This document shows positions 34,056-47,240 of a DNA stretch of 64,000 nucleotides, one piece after another (position 1 is the first letter of the stretch; every line of letters begins with the position of its first letter). This DNA comes from Marisa cornuarietis (lineage: Eukaryota > Mollusca > Gastropoda > Architaenioglossa > Ampullariidae), in contig SMMW01000584.1 of NCBI GenBank assembly GCA_004794655.1, positions 5,914,501 through 5,978,500 of the forward strand, given 5' to 3'. A program made the position numbers and the translations under genes. Under the pieces are notes generated by a model that was not told where the DNA came from, searched no databases, and saw only the letters and a list, made by a program, of their open reading frames with translations.

Positions 34056-36794
34056 ACCTGTTGGCAAAGTCTCGACACGTTCGTCAACAACTCCTGACAC
34101 AATTTTGTGTCCTTGTGTTCACCGTTGGACTGGCCTTTTGAAAACCAAGGCACCTGTCTATGTTTGGCTAGCTCCTAGTTGACCTCAATGCTCTCTATTA
34201 GCTCGGTCAGGCTTGCTGTTCTAAGCAGATGAATGGACAATTCTGTCGGTTTGCTGGCGTTGGTCTTGCTTAATCTGTCCTTTCTGATAAATCGTGTGCT
34301 TGTTCAATTACACAGAAATCAACAGTTTGAGTGAAATAGATAGCAACACTTCAAAATAAATGTAGCGGAAGGCTGCGTTATAGAACTACGGCGATGAACG
34401 CATTGCAATAGCAGTGAAACATTACACGCGAGAACCGCTCTGTCCTTCAGAGTGGAACGATGATCGTAAGACTGTCCTGGGGAGGAAGGCGATAAAAGTG
34501 TCAAGCACCGTGCTACTGTAGAAATGCACGCAGCGTTGAGGACAGAAATGTAGTGTAATCTTGCATTGCAGGACTTTTGTGGAAGGACTGTCTTGGAAAT
34601 GTAGTCAAACGAAATGTACTGGACCGTGTCGCAAGACATGAAAAGGGCGGGGGAGTGGGAAAGTGGTTCTTTGACCATTCTTACTTCTCTTCCCATTCTT
34701 TTCGTTTTGGGCTTCGTTTCTTTCAAGGGAAATAGAAAATAGAACAACCAAGATCAGTTAAAATGGAAAGTTGAAATTCTTCCTGATAATTCGTATAATA
34801 CACAATACATAATAAGTAATCTTTGCGCTCTGATTTCTCTTGAGTTTTACTAAAACGTTTGTCTCATACATGTAGGAAATGAAAGGTATAAAAAAAGTTA
34901 GCAAAACAAATATTCCTAACAGAAAGAGAAAAAGCCTCCAGGATGAAGAAACAGCTGGATAATTAACGCTTACATAAGCCCTTCAGTCTAAACAATTTAT
35001 TTACACGGGTTTAATTAATATGTCGTTTCCGTAGCCTTAAAAGGGAATGTTTTTGTGGTAGAAATTTCTAAAATTGCTACTCAGAGACGTTTTTACCCCA
35101 TGTGGGACGTGCCAATTTCTAGCCTTCGAAGGAAAAGAAAACTGATGAGATGAACAACAAGGAAATGTTGAAGGTCAAACTCAAGTTGACTCAGAAATAA
35201 TTGCCCTGCACTTCCTGTTTCTCAAATTAAAGCAAGCTGCAAGAGTGCTTGACGAAACTAAGCTTGGTTGTTATGGTTAACCAGCCAGTCAGATAAAATG
35301 TTTCATCCTCACTGACCAGTCTCGAGAACTTTTGTCTTCGTCCGCCAGCCAGTCTAATCAGTTTCTTGCCCATAAGTTTGCCGTTGCCCTTCCCTTATTA
35401 ACCCGCCAGCCCCATTATATATTAGAGTGCTTTGCCGGTGTTATCTAAAGTAGGAATGCTCGCCGCTATCATTTCCAATACCGAATATAATTGATTGCAC
35501 CAAAGGTTTATCTCTCACATATTGAGAGGGGGGCCTACAGAGGTTAAAAGAATAGTTTATCTGATGGAAAGATTGACGCATAGAGGGGCCGTAAAGGCAC
35601 TTAGAACCAGACACATATGGAAAAACGTTTGACTAAGTTTGACAGTTTTTCAATGAGGATTAGATTAAAAATAGTTTTTGCCAATCTTGGGATAACGGGC
35701 TTGAAACTGCTGATCATAACGAAGTAGACTTTGATATATTGACACCAGGACCAGTACTGCCAGGAGCCAATATGAAAGAAGAAAAACAGAAAAACAAACT
35801 GAAGGAGAAGAACTGTGACTATGTGACTGTGTCTATATAGAATTGCGTGTGAAATCTTATACACAAAAGAAATTCTGTTACTGCAACAAGTCAATATTTT
35901 ATGTGCCTGAATATTTATAGTTCTACTATTTTTCTGATAAATACACGCAATGGTCCGAAACTCTATCACCTGAATAATATACATGTGACTAAATTCAAAT
36001 CTGTAACCACGTGTCCTTACTGGGACATATTTCAATCAACTGGTACAGACATTCCGCAATGTCAAAGAACCTGTTGTTATTGGTAACATAAGCGTGATTA
36101 GATACTGAACACTTTGGTTTAGAGTGTACTTTACAAAAAAATGCATTTACTACTAAGGACACAGACACAAACATACAGAGAGAGAGAGAGAAAAAGAGAC
36201 AGCCTCAGCCCATAAATGCAAAGGAGTAGGAAAATGCATATTCAAGCACGCAGATACACGGTCAGACGGACACAGACACACGGAGAAAGCGAGTGGTCTA
36301 TACTCTGCTATATTTCCGGAATCACAGAACAGCAGTGCCTCCTCCGACCTTTCCAATCTCGCAAGAAACAAAATATTATCAGGGCACGGAATGCCTGGTT
36401 TGGGAAAATAAAGAGATGTGTCCTCAGAAGACCAAATCGAAGTCGAACGAAGCTGTTTGACGCAGCTTCCCGACAACCCCCACACATTTTCCAATTGCTG
36501 GCGTTTTGACAGTCTACAGCTTTCCTGCTCTGGACACATCGAAACAAACATCTTCTCCCCTCTCCTCACATGGAACAACATTTATACGTTCCGCCATGAT
36601 GTTTGCATTGCCCGGATGAAGGGCTAGTGCGCATGCATATTTGTCGACTTGCTTCTTGTCCTACTGACATTTGATTTTTTGGGGAGACTTTTCTACTCCA
36701 ATGACATGTTGTTTGTCTTGGCTCCTCAATGACAAAATCTTTCCAAGTCTTGGCGCTGTGTCGGTCTTTTTATTTTTAAAAAGAGGAGTCGTGT
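34056..36794. other. Non-coding stretch
   Basis: ORFs of 142-144 codons on the - strand (34319-34747, 35601-36035, 36153-36581) show no domains, have hydrophobic or Cys-rich random composition and no shared splice logic. (GA)n at 36177-36200. Nothing else recognised. Confidence 0.45.
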
Positions 36795-36836
36795 CCTAGC
36801 TGTTGGCCCGGCGAGAAACACAAATTCCCCACCCCC
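36795..36836 (+). mobile_element. SINE 3'-tail fragment (copy 4)
   Basis: 'ctgttggcccggcgagaaac' then 'acaaattccccaccccc' matches the 3' tail of copies 2 and 3 ('ctggctcggcgtaaaacaca'). The tRNA-like head and body are missing, so it is a 5'-truncated or decayed copy. Confidence 0.6.
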
Positions 36837-36899
36837 TCTCTCTCTCTCTCTCGATATATAAATATATCTTTTGCTCTCTGTATATATATATATATATAT
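36837..36899. repeat. (TC)n and (TA)n runs after the SINE tail
   Basis: (TC)n at about 36836-36853 and (TA)n at about 36880-36898. Confidence 0.92.
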
Positions 36900-37149
36900 T
36901 GATGACTTGCAATCAGTAATCAATGTAAGGCTTTTATGAGAAGATCTGCAAAGGAAGCGTGTTGCAGTTCAAATACAAAACATTAGAATACACAAAGAAA
37001 ACATCAGTTCCTCCTTTTAACATTCCTTCTACGCGCTCTCTCTCTCACACACACATATATATACACACAGACTTCCTCTCTCTCATTCGATCACTCACTG
37101 AACTGAGTTAATCACTTACAATCACCAAAATTTCGGTTCCTGTACCTCA

Positions 37150-37450
37150 CTTGCTGGCAACGGCCGTGTCACGTGTTATGACAGATACCACACCACTGTA
37201 CGTGACAACTGGTGATAGTCGTGTTGCATGTTATGACACCCACTGTGCCTCCTCTACTCGTACCGGCCCCTCTACGTCAGCACTGCTATTGCCACTGGTA
37301 ACGGCCATGTTACGTGTGATGATGGCTACCACAGTGTTGTTCGTCATCCACTGGTAACAGTCATGTTGCGTATATGACGGCAACTGTACATCACCACTAT
37401 GTCATTACCACTGGTAAAGATCAAGTGTTACGGGTTATGACTGATGCCAC
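37150..37450. repeat. Degenerate minisatellite, ~55-90-bp units
   Basis: Five diverged units centred on 'ctggtaacggccatgttacg' followed by tatgac and 'taccacaccactgta', at about 37155, 37210, 37297, 37350 and 37411. They read in no consistent frame. Confidence 0.7.
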
Positions 37451-40400
37451 ATCGATGGATGATGGCAGGTAGTGTTTTTGTGCTCTGTCCAGTCGTGCGA
37501 CTCTTAGCCCTGGGCGACCCACATCTTGTCCTTCACCTTCTTTCTCGATTTCGTAGAGGAGTAGATCTGGCTTTAAAGGGGATGAACAGAACTTCAGGGA
37601 ACACGACGAAAGGGGATAAAATCACGCTACGTGATAGACAGTAAGGGAAAATGGGAACGCCACATGGTGGGTGAAAAAGGATACAGAGAATGGCAGGCAA
37701 TAGGAGAAAAATGAGCATCCCATTGATAGACATGATGTGTAAGGGTCTGATTTACCTATTAATGCTCTTGAAATAACAAAGGCACGCGAGGTTCCTATTA
37801 CGCAGCAACGATGCACATTTCGGGAAAAAATTAGTTCACGACGCACTTTACCGTGTCGCGTAACTATCTGGTCTGCTGGCGCACACTGTGTTTCTGCATA
37901 ACCTCCTTTATGTGGAGTAATTAATATTTGTACTCTTCCAGACCCCTAGCAATTTCTAGCATGTTCAGGTTTTCCTTTATAGATATACATATTGAATTGA
38001 ATTTGTGCCTTTGAAATTCTTGGTCTTAAAGGATTTGATTTTCCGTCACTGACATTCCGAGCTATGTGTGTAAATACTGAGAAGCGCCTGAGTAGCCCTA
38101 ACGGTTTGGGGGGTCACGTGTCAGGCTATGAATGTCGCAACTGTTTTGTTCGATGAGCATAGTGTGCTTCTGCCTTTGTTAAGAAAAGCCCCGGCCACCA
38201 TTCTTTTATAGGAACTTAAATTTGCTTATCATATCATACTACTTAGGGTTACTCAATTAATGAGTGTTTGCTTGATTTCCGGTAAAGTTAGTCACTGCTA
38301 TTGAGATATAAACTGTTCGCGGTAAACAAGCGGTAATAACCTTTTCAGTCTTCCATGCAGTTCACAGAAAGATCACGCGACAAAAGACACAGAAAAATGA
38401 AGGTTGGAGGCAATAAATAGATCCGAAGACAACGAACTCTAGTTGTTATTTTCTTTAATTGAGCACATGCGATGTTTTCGTCGCCATCATCTTGAGACTA
38501 TTGATGAGTGTGCGCAATCAAGATAAATCTGAGATCGACTGAACTTCGCCGGCATAAACTCACCCATAACATCTTCCGTTTGCTTATTCATTTTCCCCTA
38601 ATCGCGATTCCAGGCATGCATCGGAGATATCTGCAATCGAATGGGAAAATAAATTTACAGTGTCCTTCAGCGCTAGAGCTCTGTGTGCACTGCATAACTA
38701 TGGCGCAAACGGTTAGTACGGAAAATCCATATGTTTTCATTTCTCCTTCTTTACTGTAAGTTAAAAAGACTTTATCAGGGAGATAGCAGCAGCAAGGAAC
38801 ACCCAAAGTACACGGAGCGTCTGTATTTACGCATGTTTCATCCCACAAGACACAGGGAGATGAAGACAATGCTTGGTTCCTTACTGGTGGGCAGAGGACG
38901 AGTTTAGAACGCATGTCCGTTGGTGTGGGCTCTTTGCACGACGCAGATGACTGCGCGGAAATGGCCTGCCAGTGCCGGTGCAACGAGATAACAAGTTAAC
39001 AATAAAAGCTAAAGTTTCCAAATCGAACGAATAGCCGTAGAACCAGAAAATTAATACGCAGAAAGATTGCTAGCGGATGACCGCCTGCACTCGAGAAAAG
39101 CCGAAGAAAGCTGTATTACGGATTCAATGACTCCTTGGTGTGCATCGCCCTATGCATATTTTTCATAACTGTCGCTTTCTTTGAGCTGTAAATGCCATCT
39201 TTGAGATCATCTTGCAGCCTTGTGATATGAAGATGATTTTAGAAATTATTACAGGAGCGCGTTGAGAATGTCTGTTTTAGAAAATCCCACAGACATGTAA
39301 TGCAGAATAAATTCTAGCAGATGTTTGGGGGCTGGAGTATGATCAGTTCAAAAAAAAAAGTCTTGTAGCCTTGTCGTAGGAATCCCATCTTAAGCAAGTT
39401 TCAGCAACGTTAAACGGACCTGTTTAACGCCGTTCTGCGCAGGACAGGCTGTTTACCTAATGGCATCAGTCTCAACATCCAGACATCGGAGAGGACGCCA
39501 CTCTGGGCTCTAGTCTCAGGCCATTCCTGTAAGCTGTAAGACATGAACTGTCAGCCTTGAGACAAGTTTGTCTCCGGGTTTCATTCACACCACAGCTTTC
39601 CGCCTTAAGACGAGGAATCCAGTCCGATCAAAGTTTTGTAGCCTTATATTAGGTGCTGATGTCGATAAACCCGGCCCCGACCGTTCGAGAGGCTGATATA
39701 TGAATACATCTCGCGGCAAGGAACGCCAGACTGATCAGCCGAGCATCTCCATAACAAAAAAGACGCAGGGCAGGCAGCGAGGGCCTCACTCGTGGAGCTT
39801 AGATCCCAGACGGAGCAGGGTGGCCGGCGCGACAGCATCAAACACTTGAGGGTGCATCGGAGTCTGCCCAGAGGGCGCCTCGGTCTGTAGTCAACGAGAC
39901 AAGGACGGACTTGAGCAAACACCTCGCCGACAGAACATCACCACTTGCGAGTTGCACACCTCCCCCGTTCAGCCTCTCCTTTGTCTAAAGAGTTGGAGGA
40001 GTTAAGTGTGGGATAAATGTGTCTATATCACATTTTCACCTCAGTCTTTCCTCTCACCTGTTTGTCCTCCATCTTCTTTCGTTATCCCTTTGTTCATTTA
40101 TTCTTTTTACTTCCTTTTCTACCTTTATTCCTTCTCTTGTTCTTCCTTTTTCTTGATTCGCTCTCTTTCTACTTTCTTTGCCTTTTTCTTCCTTCCTTCA
40201 TTTTTAGTCCCTTGCGCTGTAGATTTGACGTACCAGGCTTTGACATTTTATAAGAAACATTAGGTGGAATGATCATTGAACTTCCCTTCTGTTCCTTCTG
40301 AGCTGCTCACGGCTAGTTGGTCCCAAGACTGGTCTCAAATATCCCTTTGAAACCTACTGCGTTTTTTTAAGCCATGTCACCTCTAATCATCGAATTATTC

Positions 40401-41974
40401 AGTATGTCCAGTACTCCTAAGCCAAAGACAAAAACGAAGAACCAAGAACAGTGATTTGTTTATTTTAAAAAAGTACCGAGCAACGTTTTTTAGAAGTTTC
40501 TGCCACACTGCACGCTGGCTTGTTCCTTGACATCTTCATAACCAAATGGCTTCCGTATAACTTGCCGATATACTCCATTTCCCTAGCGAAGAAGTGAGGG
40601 TCGTAAAAAAGTAGCAAAACCTGCGACGGAAGTCGTTATCTACTTTAAGTGACGCTACAACCTTTCGCGTCATCGACTGCCACGCCAACGACTTTTGTGA
40701 ATAAATGGCTGATCGGACCCAAGATCCTAACCCTCCGAAAGAATGACTTCTGGGAAAGGTTTTACGAGGTAGCACGAGCTTGCCTTGCAGGACAGCAGCC
40801 TTGAGGGTAATGGTGGAGGACGTGAATGGAAAGGTGTCACGAGCCGAGAGCTGCACGTCTTTCTGGGAGAGAAGGGGGGTCGGTTTCTTTCTTACACTGC
40901 ATCCAGTCCGAGTCTCGATAGTTAACGGCTGGTGTCGAAGGCTATCAATTTCGTTGATGAGCAGTAAAAACAAAAATTGCATATCATATCAGTGATGAGA
41001 GCCGCCCAATCTAAAGGTGTTAAAGGCTAACACGAATGGATAAATGTTCTCAAATGACTGCTTCATTACAAAGTATTAGTTCTCAAAAATCTGAGAAAAT
41101 AACCATTCTGTTGCGTAAAAGTCGTTTAGCATCGTGGTCCTTCCTGTGTGTTGGAAAAAGTTCAATACATCCTTTCCTGCTGGACTAGACTCTCTATTGT
41201 GACAACGTTTCATTACATGAGTTAGAAACTCTTGCAATCACTGTATCCTTCAGTGACGAAATCAGGTGGAATTTAAGTCAGTCGACTCGTGCTTCCCTCC
41301 TGGAACAAAACATAATTTAAAATCTCTTTAGAGCATTTTGATAACCTTTTATAAACTAATCACACCGCTGTTTTTAATAGATAGTGTACCCTAAAGGGCA
41401 ATCTTAGTGAGCCGTGCCAATCGTCATGGCCGTACCAGATCTGCTTCCCTCGCTTCAATGTCGCGAAAAAGGGTGGCCACTGTACTCCGTAAATAAAAAA
41501 TGGTTTTGTGTTCTCTCGCCAGTCTCAGGTGCTGCCAGCATCACAGACTACCATTTCTGTGATTTATCACGAATGTTGTAGTGGGCCACGAAGGCGCCGT
41601 GTTGAGGACTGCGTTGTAACATGAACCCCAGGCTTTCATGTACAGTAATTGATTATAAAAATTGGACATGCTAAAAAAAATGTGAATAAATGGCCTATAA
41701 ATAATACATATGATAATATGACAAAAACAGATTGTTACTTATTACTGTAAGGAACACAAAAAGGCCAGTTTAAAGTGGTTAAAAAGCTACACTCGAAACA
41801 TCAAGAAATACCTAGACACAAAGCACGCTGAAATTAAATTAATAACTAATAATTTTAACACCTAGACATAAAAATATTAAATGCAGAACCTATAAAATAT
41901 TAAATTGAGAGACTGTAATCCTTCAGTTTAGAACCTCACCAAGTGGATCCACAATGGGTAGAGAAGACACGAAG
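37451..41974. other. Non-coding stretch
   Basis: Mixed composition. A locally GC-rich block (39660-39960) and a C/T-rich tract (40025-40205) stand out. ORFs at 38588-38983 (131 codons, -) and 40536-40982 (148 codons, -) have no recognisable domain or splice partners. Nothing called. Confidence 0.45.
40025..40205. repeat. Pyrimidine-rich tract
   Basis: About 180 bases dominated by TTC, CTTT and CCTT units on the + strand. The Phe/Leu/Ser-rich ORFs here are composition artefacts. Confidence 0.8.
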
Positions 41975-42217
41975 TCTAATATAGTATACAATACATAATC
42001 AAAAACAGTAATATACTGTTAGCTAAAGTTAATATCATCAGTCAAAAAAGCAGTACGGTGTTAGCTAAATCTAGTACAAAAACAGAAACATGATGTTAGC
42101 TGACGCTAACACAATCAAAACCAGAAATATACTAGTAGCTAGTAGTAATTAAGACAGAAATGTGCAATTAGCCGAATCTAATAAAGTTAAAAGCAGTAAT
42201 AAACGTTTAGCTGAGTC
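41975..42217. repeat. Degenerate minisatellite, ~30-43-bp units
   Basis: Six units of the type 'cagtaatatactgttagcta' plus 'aatctaatacaat', at about 42003, 42046, 42079, 42118, 42150 and 42190. The shared core is '(c)agaaata..gttagct'. Confidence 0.75.
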
Positions 42218-45200
42218 ACTGTCTGCCATCTAATGTATGTTGAGAAACCCCCCGAGCACGCCTTAAACTCCGTCTTCTGCAGAATCTGTGAAATACCGAA
42301 AGATGAAACAGTAAAACGTTTATATGCAGAGCATCTAAATCATCTTTCAGAGAGTGTGATATGCAAAGTGTAGAAAAAAAATGCTCGGCATTGAGCGCTG
42401 AAAATGTTGAAAGTAGAGTCAATGCAATTCTGAATGTGAGTACAGTATCCGTCCTAAATAAATGCTGATGTTCGGGCTATTTATTACTGAAATAAGAGAG
42501 CATACGTGATGTAGACTTCACACGATGTTGAGTAATAAATATGTGTGGCATGTGTTTGTGCGTGTGTGTTTTGTGGGAGTGAGTCTGAGAAGGCCACAGA
42601 GTGCGAGTGTGTGAGATTGTAAATGCGTGTGTCTTTATGTTTTCGCCTACAAGTATATCTAAATATGAGTGAGAGGAGGAGGAGGAAAGAGTGTGTGTGA
42701 GAGAAAAAAAAAACAAAGAAGGAGCATAAATCTAGTAGCTATCAGCCTCCGTCATGTTAAAGAGTTAGCCAGAAGGACGCCGAGTGGTGAGAGTACTGTT
42801 CCTCCTGCAAGCCGTTCAACAAGACAAACAGCATTTTGTTTTCCCCCAGGTGCCCCACCCGTCCCTTCAGCTGACAGCAGCAATACAGGCGCGACGCACC
42901 TCTTCCTGCTGTTAATAAGACGAGAAACTCTAGGCCTCCTAAATCACACCTTCTTCGATATCCCGACATCCTTCGCGAGCCGCGCGGACACTGGGAGCGG
43001 CGGCCATCTGCAGCGTGGCTAATGACCCTCTGTCTAGAGGGCCGTCCAGAAAGCCGCTGAGAGCCGCTTTCATCAGCTTTCTGTAGCAGCACGAGAGACA
43101 TTACTTCTACACTTTTCTCGACCTCTGCCTCGCTCTGCATTTTTTACTCCTAACTGCTGTGCTCGTGTTGCCTTTTGTAGGTAATGAGCCCCTGAAGAGC
43201 CCCCCTCCCTTTCTCTCTTTCTTTCACAAGTTTGCATCGTCATCTTAAAATAGGCGCTTCGCGAAACACCTCGTATCGTTTTATCACAATTTGTAAGCCC
43301 GAGAGACTATCGCTTTCTTCTGAACCAGTTTTATCACTTTCTGGTGACAAGACAAATAAGGTTGTTGTCCATGTTTTCTGGTCATCCTGTCTTCTCAGCC
43401 AACCGGCCAGAAACTGTAATCATTCTCATGCACACCTCTTTCTGGGGCTGGTATCTTAAATCTCATGTTAATGAAGCCGGAATCTTAAAAATTGATGTAA
43501 CCCTAGGTGTAACGCACTTCTCTTAAATTTGCTATCGATCTGGTAGATATTTTGGAAGTTCTACTGATAGAGGGAGGGGATATGTCAGTGCTGCATTTTT
43601 AACCCGTCTCAAGTTCGACGTGGGTTGTGTCTCTCGTTACCCTTGCGCTAAACACTGAAAAGGAAGCCTCTGAAACTGAATATTTGCTCCATCCATTCCA
43701 GCAGTGTAGTTTAACACAGTGATCACTGCTAGCAGTGAGCGAGTCTCTCAGACAAAGCTACAGACCCGGCCTGACGCTCAATGCCATTGTAGTCTTTGTC
43801 TCCTTGAAAATAAAGCCGCCACGGACTTTTTCCCCAATACTGATACTCATTTTCCTTGGGAAAAAATTCTTTCGAACTTATTTACTTCAAACCACAAATC
43901 TCCCCGCTCTGTTTTTGTCCATTTTTCTTCTGCATTGTTTTCCTTTATCGCTTTCTTATTTTTTCGAATGTGTTTCGTTTACAATGCTGCTTCGTCCCTT
44001 CCCTGCAATTTTTCTCTGTCAGATTTTGCATAATTCTCTTGGTTTTTTTTTGTTTTTGTTTTTTTTTTTTTTTTGCTCGATTACAATCTCATCCTGCTCC
44101 ACCTCCTGCTACATTTGTATTGCCGCTGCCGATGAAGCTGGAGAAGCTACTGCTTTATCTTCTCGTCTTCTCTCTCTTTCAACACTCCTCCAGTTAGCAG
44201 TATATGTTATTCGTAGTCACGAAGTGCTGTCTAGAACTGCTGTTATTTGTACCTTTCGTCCTTATGAGAGGCTAGCCCCGGTAAAACATGATAATAACCT
44301 CAGAGTTAGCGGTAACAGTTTTTTTTTTAGAAAGTTAAAGGAGAACACGCATGACAAATAATAACTTCTAACTTCCCTGAAGCTCGTAACCAGGGGTCAG
44401 GGTTCATATTCATGGAGCGAGGGTAAGTCCTTACCCGTCGGCAAAATGGGGAAATCAGGGAAAAAGGTCTTGTCTCTGTAGTGATAACCCAGTGCCGAGA
44501 CCCCCCGGATATTGCGTTTGTTACTTTACCCCCCGGGGAGTCTTTGCTACTGATTACAATATAGCAACAGAGTAAAGATGTGATCCCTTGATTTAGCGGG
44601 GACGATGATTTATCTGCGATTCACGAATACGGCCTTGGAGCGTGAGCTTCGAGCACATGACAGCGAGGTGCTTCATCACCTGAAAACATGCTATAGTGGC
44701 ATGGAAACGAGGTTTGACCTCTTTTCATATTCCGGTGAGAACTCCAATATTCAAAAGTTAAGATGTCGCAAAAAAGCAATTAGTTCAGTTCAGTTTTTTA
44801 AATGACTTTCTTATCTTGTAATGAACTAACAGTCATTTGAAAATCATCCTGCACTTGTTTTGGTCTTTAAATTCTTTTCCATGTGTACGTTTCAGATTAA
44901 TATAGTCTCCACTTACTTTTCTTACAGTCTTGCCCACATTCCTAGGCAATCGTCTCAAAACACGGTAACACGCATTACTGTAGCAGCTTTCAACCAAACC
45001 CAAAAATATTTACTCTCTTTTTATTACCTATTTTTTTGGGGGGTGCAAAGGTGGTCCGCGGGTATTGGTTGAGCTAAGTATCCATCTAGTTGGGGCTGAA
45101 ATGCCGTTAGAGACGTAAAAAAAGGGAACGTAACTCCTTGAGCTACGGAGCTCTAGCATTGTCTAGCTCTTTGTCTCTATTCTGAGTTCTTCTCGTTCTG

Positions 45201-46232
45201 GTCAAGCAGGAAATTCTGCCCAGAAAGACGTGATTGCCTGCCCGTCGCAAGACGAGAAACTATCGCCAAAAAACAGCGTGCACAGCCAGCAACTCGCGTG
45301 CATGGTTCACGCGCATGCAAGCCTCAGCAGTTTGACACGAAAGGTCGAAAGAGTGGAATTAGGCTCTTACACGCCAGGCCAAGGCTTCCAAAACATGTCA
45401 GTTTTCTATCCACCCACTCACCCCACCTTGATTGCGAGGTTGTGGAAGAGACTCGGCCGGGTCACCGCTGTCCGAACCGTTAAGGGTTAGGATGACTGGG
45501 CATGACAACTTTTCCTAGGACTGCAACATTTTGTATTGTTTTCTGTTTTCTCCTCCTGTCCAGGACAGAATATTTCAATACCCCTTAAAGCGTGACACAA
45601 TAACGAATATTGAATCTTGACAGGTAGCAAACAGTTTGCATGCGTAACTTTCTTCAAATGTTCACCCGTGATCGACATGCGACTTAATTAAAGCGCTACT
45701 GTAGCGCAAAACTTTTGTTTGAATGATTGGGTAAAGCTCAGTGCAAGATACTATTTTCCAGTATCTCAATAAGCCATGCACAGAAAAGAGGTCAACAACA
45801 CAGATTGTACATGATTACATTTATGTTGTAGAGATCTTTGTCTATGGGACAGCTGGAATCGTATGTTTATTAGGTATGTGTACAAAGTAACACCAGGATT
45901 TGGACCTCTTTCATGGTTAGTAGGCGTGTATCGCAAGAAATAAAGGAGCAGGGGTATTCACCCAAATTTTATGAAATTGTAGCTTGAACTAAAATTTTAC
46001 CCACTCATTAAAATTACTGCACCGACTAGTTCTTTAAAGTTAACAAAGTATCATGCCTATCTATATTGTTTACTTTAAACAACTGCTCAAAAGAGATCCA
46101 TCTGTGAACAAAGAAAAAAGAGTTGTCTTACAAGTCAGAAATGTACATCTTAACATATGCGTTTGTTTGTACCTGCGTGTTCTTCTGTTATCTGTTCGTC
46201 TTTACTCTTTCTCATCGCTCTCTCTCTCTCTC
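42218..46232. other. Non-coding stretch with weak exon-like pieces
   Basis: A poly-T block at 44039-44076 lies inside a 208-codon ORF (43735-44361) whose Phe/Leu/Ser composition comes from it, so the ORF is not called. A short segment near 44394-44422 has splice-like borders but is too short to judge. Otherwise featureless apart from the candidate exon at 45210. Confidence 0.45.
45210..45343 (+). CDS. Weak candidate exon
   Basis: After 'tctcgttctggtcaagcag' (AG 45208-45209) an open frame reads NSAQKDVIACPSQDEKLSPK, then a Ser/His-rich segment ending LSSLTRK at a possible donor AAG|GTCGAA. Composition is locally GC-richer than the flanks. The donor is poor, the frame is open only to 45490 beyond it, and no neighbouring exon in matching phase was found. 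Confidence 0.18.
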
Positions 46233-46244
46233 TCCTCTTTATGT

Positions 46245-46420
46245 CGGTCGGTTCGGCGGCGCAACGGTTAGAGCCTGTCACCAGAACAGTGAGAGTTGAC
46301 TGTCCTGGGTTCACCTCTCGTCTCGTCCACGCTGTTCGAGCATGCTTTGCATGTGGCATATGTTTACAGGGCTGACTGCCTTGCATTAGTTGCTGGCTCG
46401 GCGTAAAACATCCCCATCCC
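46245..46420 (+). mobile_element. tRNA-derived SINE, copy 3, with near-perfect TSD
   Basis: Same family as 330 and 2881: 'ggcgcaacggttagagcctg' (A-box region), 'cctgggttcacctctcg' (B-box region), the 'tgtggcatatgtttacaggg' body and the 'ttgctggctcggcgtaaaac' tail. The flanks tcctctttatgt (46233-46244) and tcctctgtatgt (46421-46432) match at 11 of 12 positions, fitting a slightly decayed target-site duplication. It lies within a CT-repeat-rich landing site, which weakens the TSD evidence a little. Confidence 0.9.
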
Positions 46421-46860
46421 TCCTCTGTATGTTCTCTCTCTTTTTATCTCTCACACTCGCACACTCAAACACACTCTATCACACGCACAGAGAAAGAGTG
46501 TGTGAGGGAGAGAGAAGGAGGTTCTGTGCTTTTTGAAGAAAATGGAAATACAGCCGACACAAAACGCACTGTCTTCCTAAACGACCTGAAATGCCAACGA
46601 AGTCTCTTAAGCCCCTCTGGCGTGATGGATGAAGCGATCGACCGAACTGACCTGTCTTTCCTGTCCACATCACTAACGTCCCGCAGCCATAGAGACTGTC
46701 CTTCCGAAAGGCTCTTCGTCTGTCTCTCCGCCATAAGTGCATATTTTTCCCCCCAGACAATATTTCACACCACGCTCATTTCTTCCCAGAAAATCCTCAC
46801 AAAACTCGTGCTTTCTCCAGATCCCTTTCCTGCTGCTCTGCCTCCATCCCCGCCCCCCAG

Positions 46861-46921
46861 TCGTCCTCGAGACCCTGTTCCGGTCTGGTTCGATAGCTCC
46901 CAAGATTCATGAGCTCCGAGG
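46861..46921 (+). CDS. Weak candidate exon
   Basis: A very strong pyrimidine tract and acceptor (catccccgccccccag, AG 46859-46860) and donor CGAGG|GTAAAG enclose 61 nt. The single open frame reads VLETLFRSGSIAPKIHELR. Phase 1 in and phase 2 out match no other exon here. Competing acceptors (46760, 46794, 46831) show the tract is merely C/T-rich, so chance is likely. Confidence 0.2.
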
Positions 46922-46959
46922 GTAAAGGTCAGCTGGAAGATATTACCTTTCTTGATCGA

Positions 46960-47240
46960 TTTAGTTCTCGCCACGGCCGCAGGGTGGCGGGGTCGACGCT
47001 GCGCCCCGCTACTTCGCGAAGAGTGTCGGCGCCACGGTAAGGGGGAGTTAAAGAGGAGCAAGATGCGGCAGTTGTCTGCGCCTGTTGATGGATTGGCAGG
47101 GACGTGAATGGATTTCTAGCACCAGCTTCCGGGTGTCACCGAACATCGGGGCTCGGCGCTTATCCTCTCACAGACATCAGCCGATGTATGGACTGGGCGG
47201 TATTGCTGACGACGGAGACGAGCTGTGGGTGGAGTAGATG
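46960..47240. other. GC/CpG-rich block
   Basis: Dense CpG and GC (for example 'ggccgcagggtggcggggtc' and 'acttcgcgaagagtgtcggc') in AT-rich surroundings. It could be a regulatory CpG island or unmethylated exon flank. A donor-like ACG|GTAAGG lies at about 47036. No gene assigned. Confidence 0.4.

Noticed and set aside
40536..40982. 148-codon - strand ORF
   Set aside because: No motif or homology that I recognise, and no flanking exon structure.
43735..44361. 208-codon + strand ORF, the second longest in the window
   Set aside because: Its Phe/Leu/Ser composition comes from T-rich DNA including a long poly-T block; no domain, splice sites or conservation cue.
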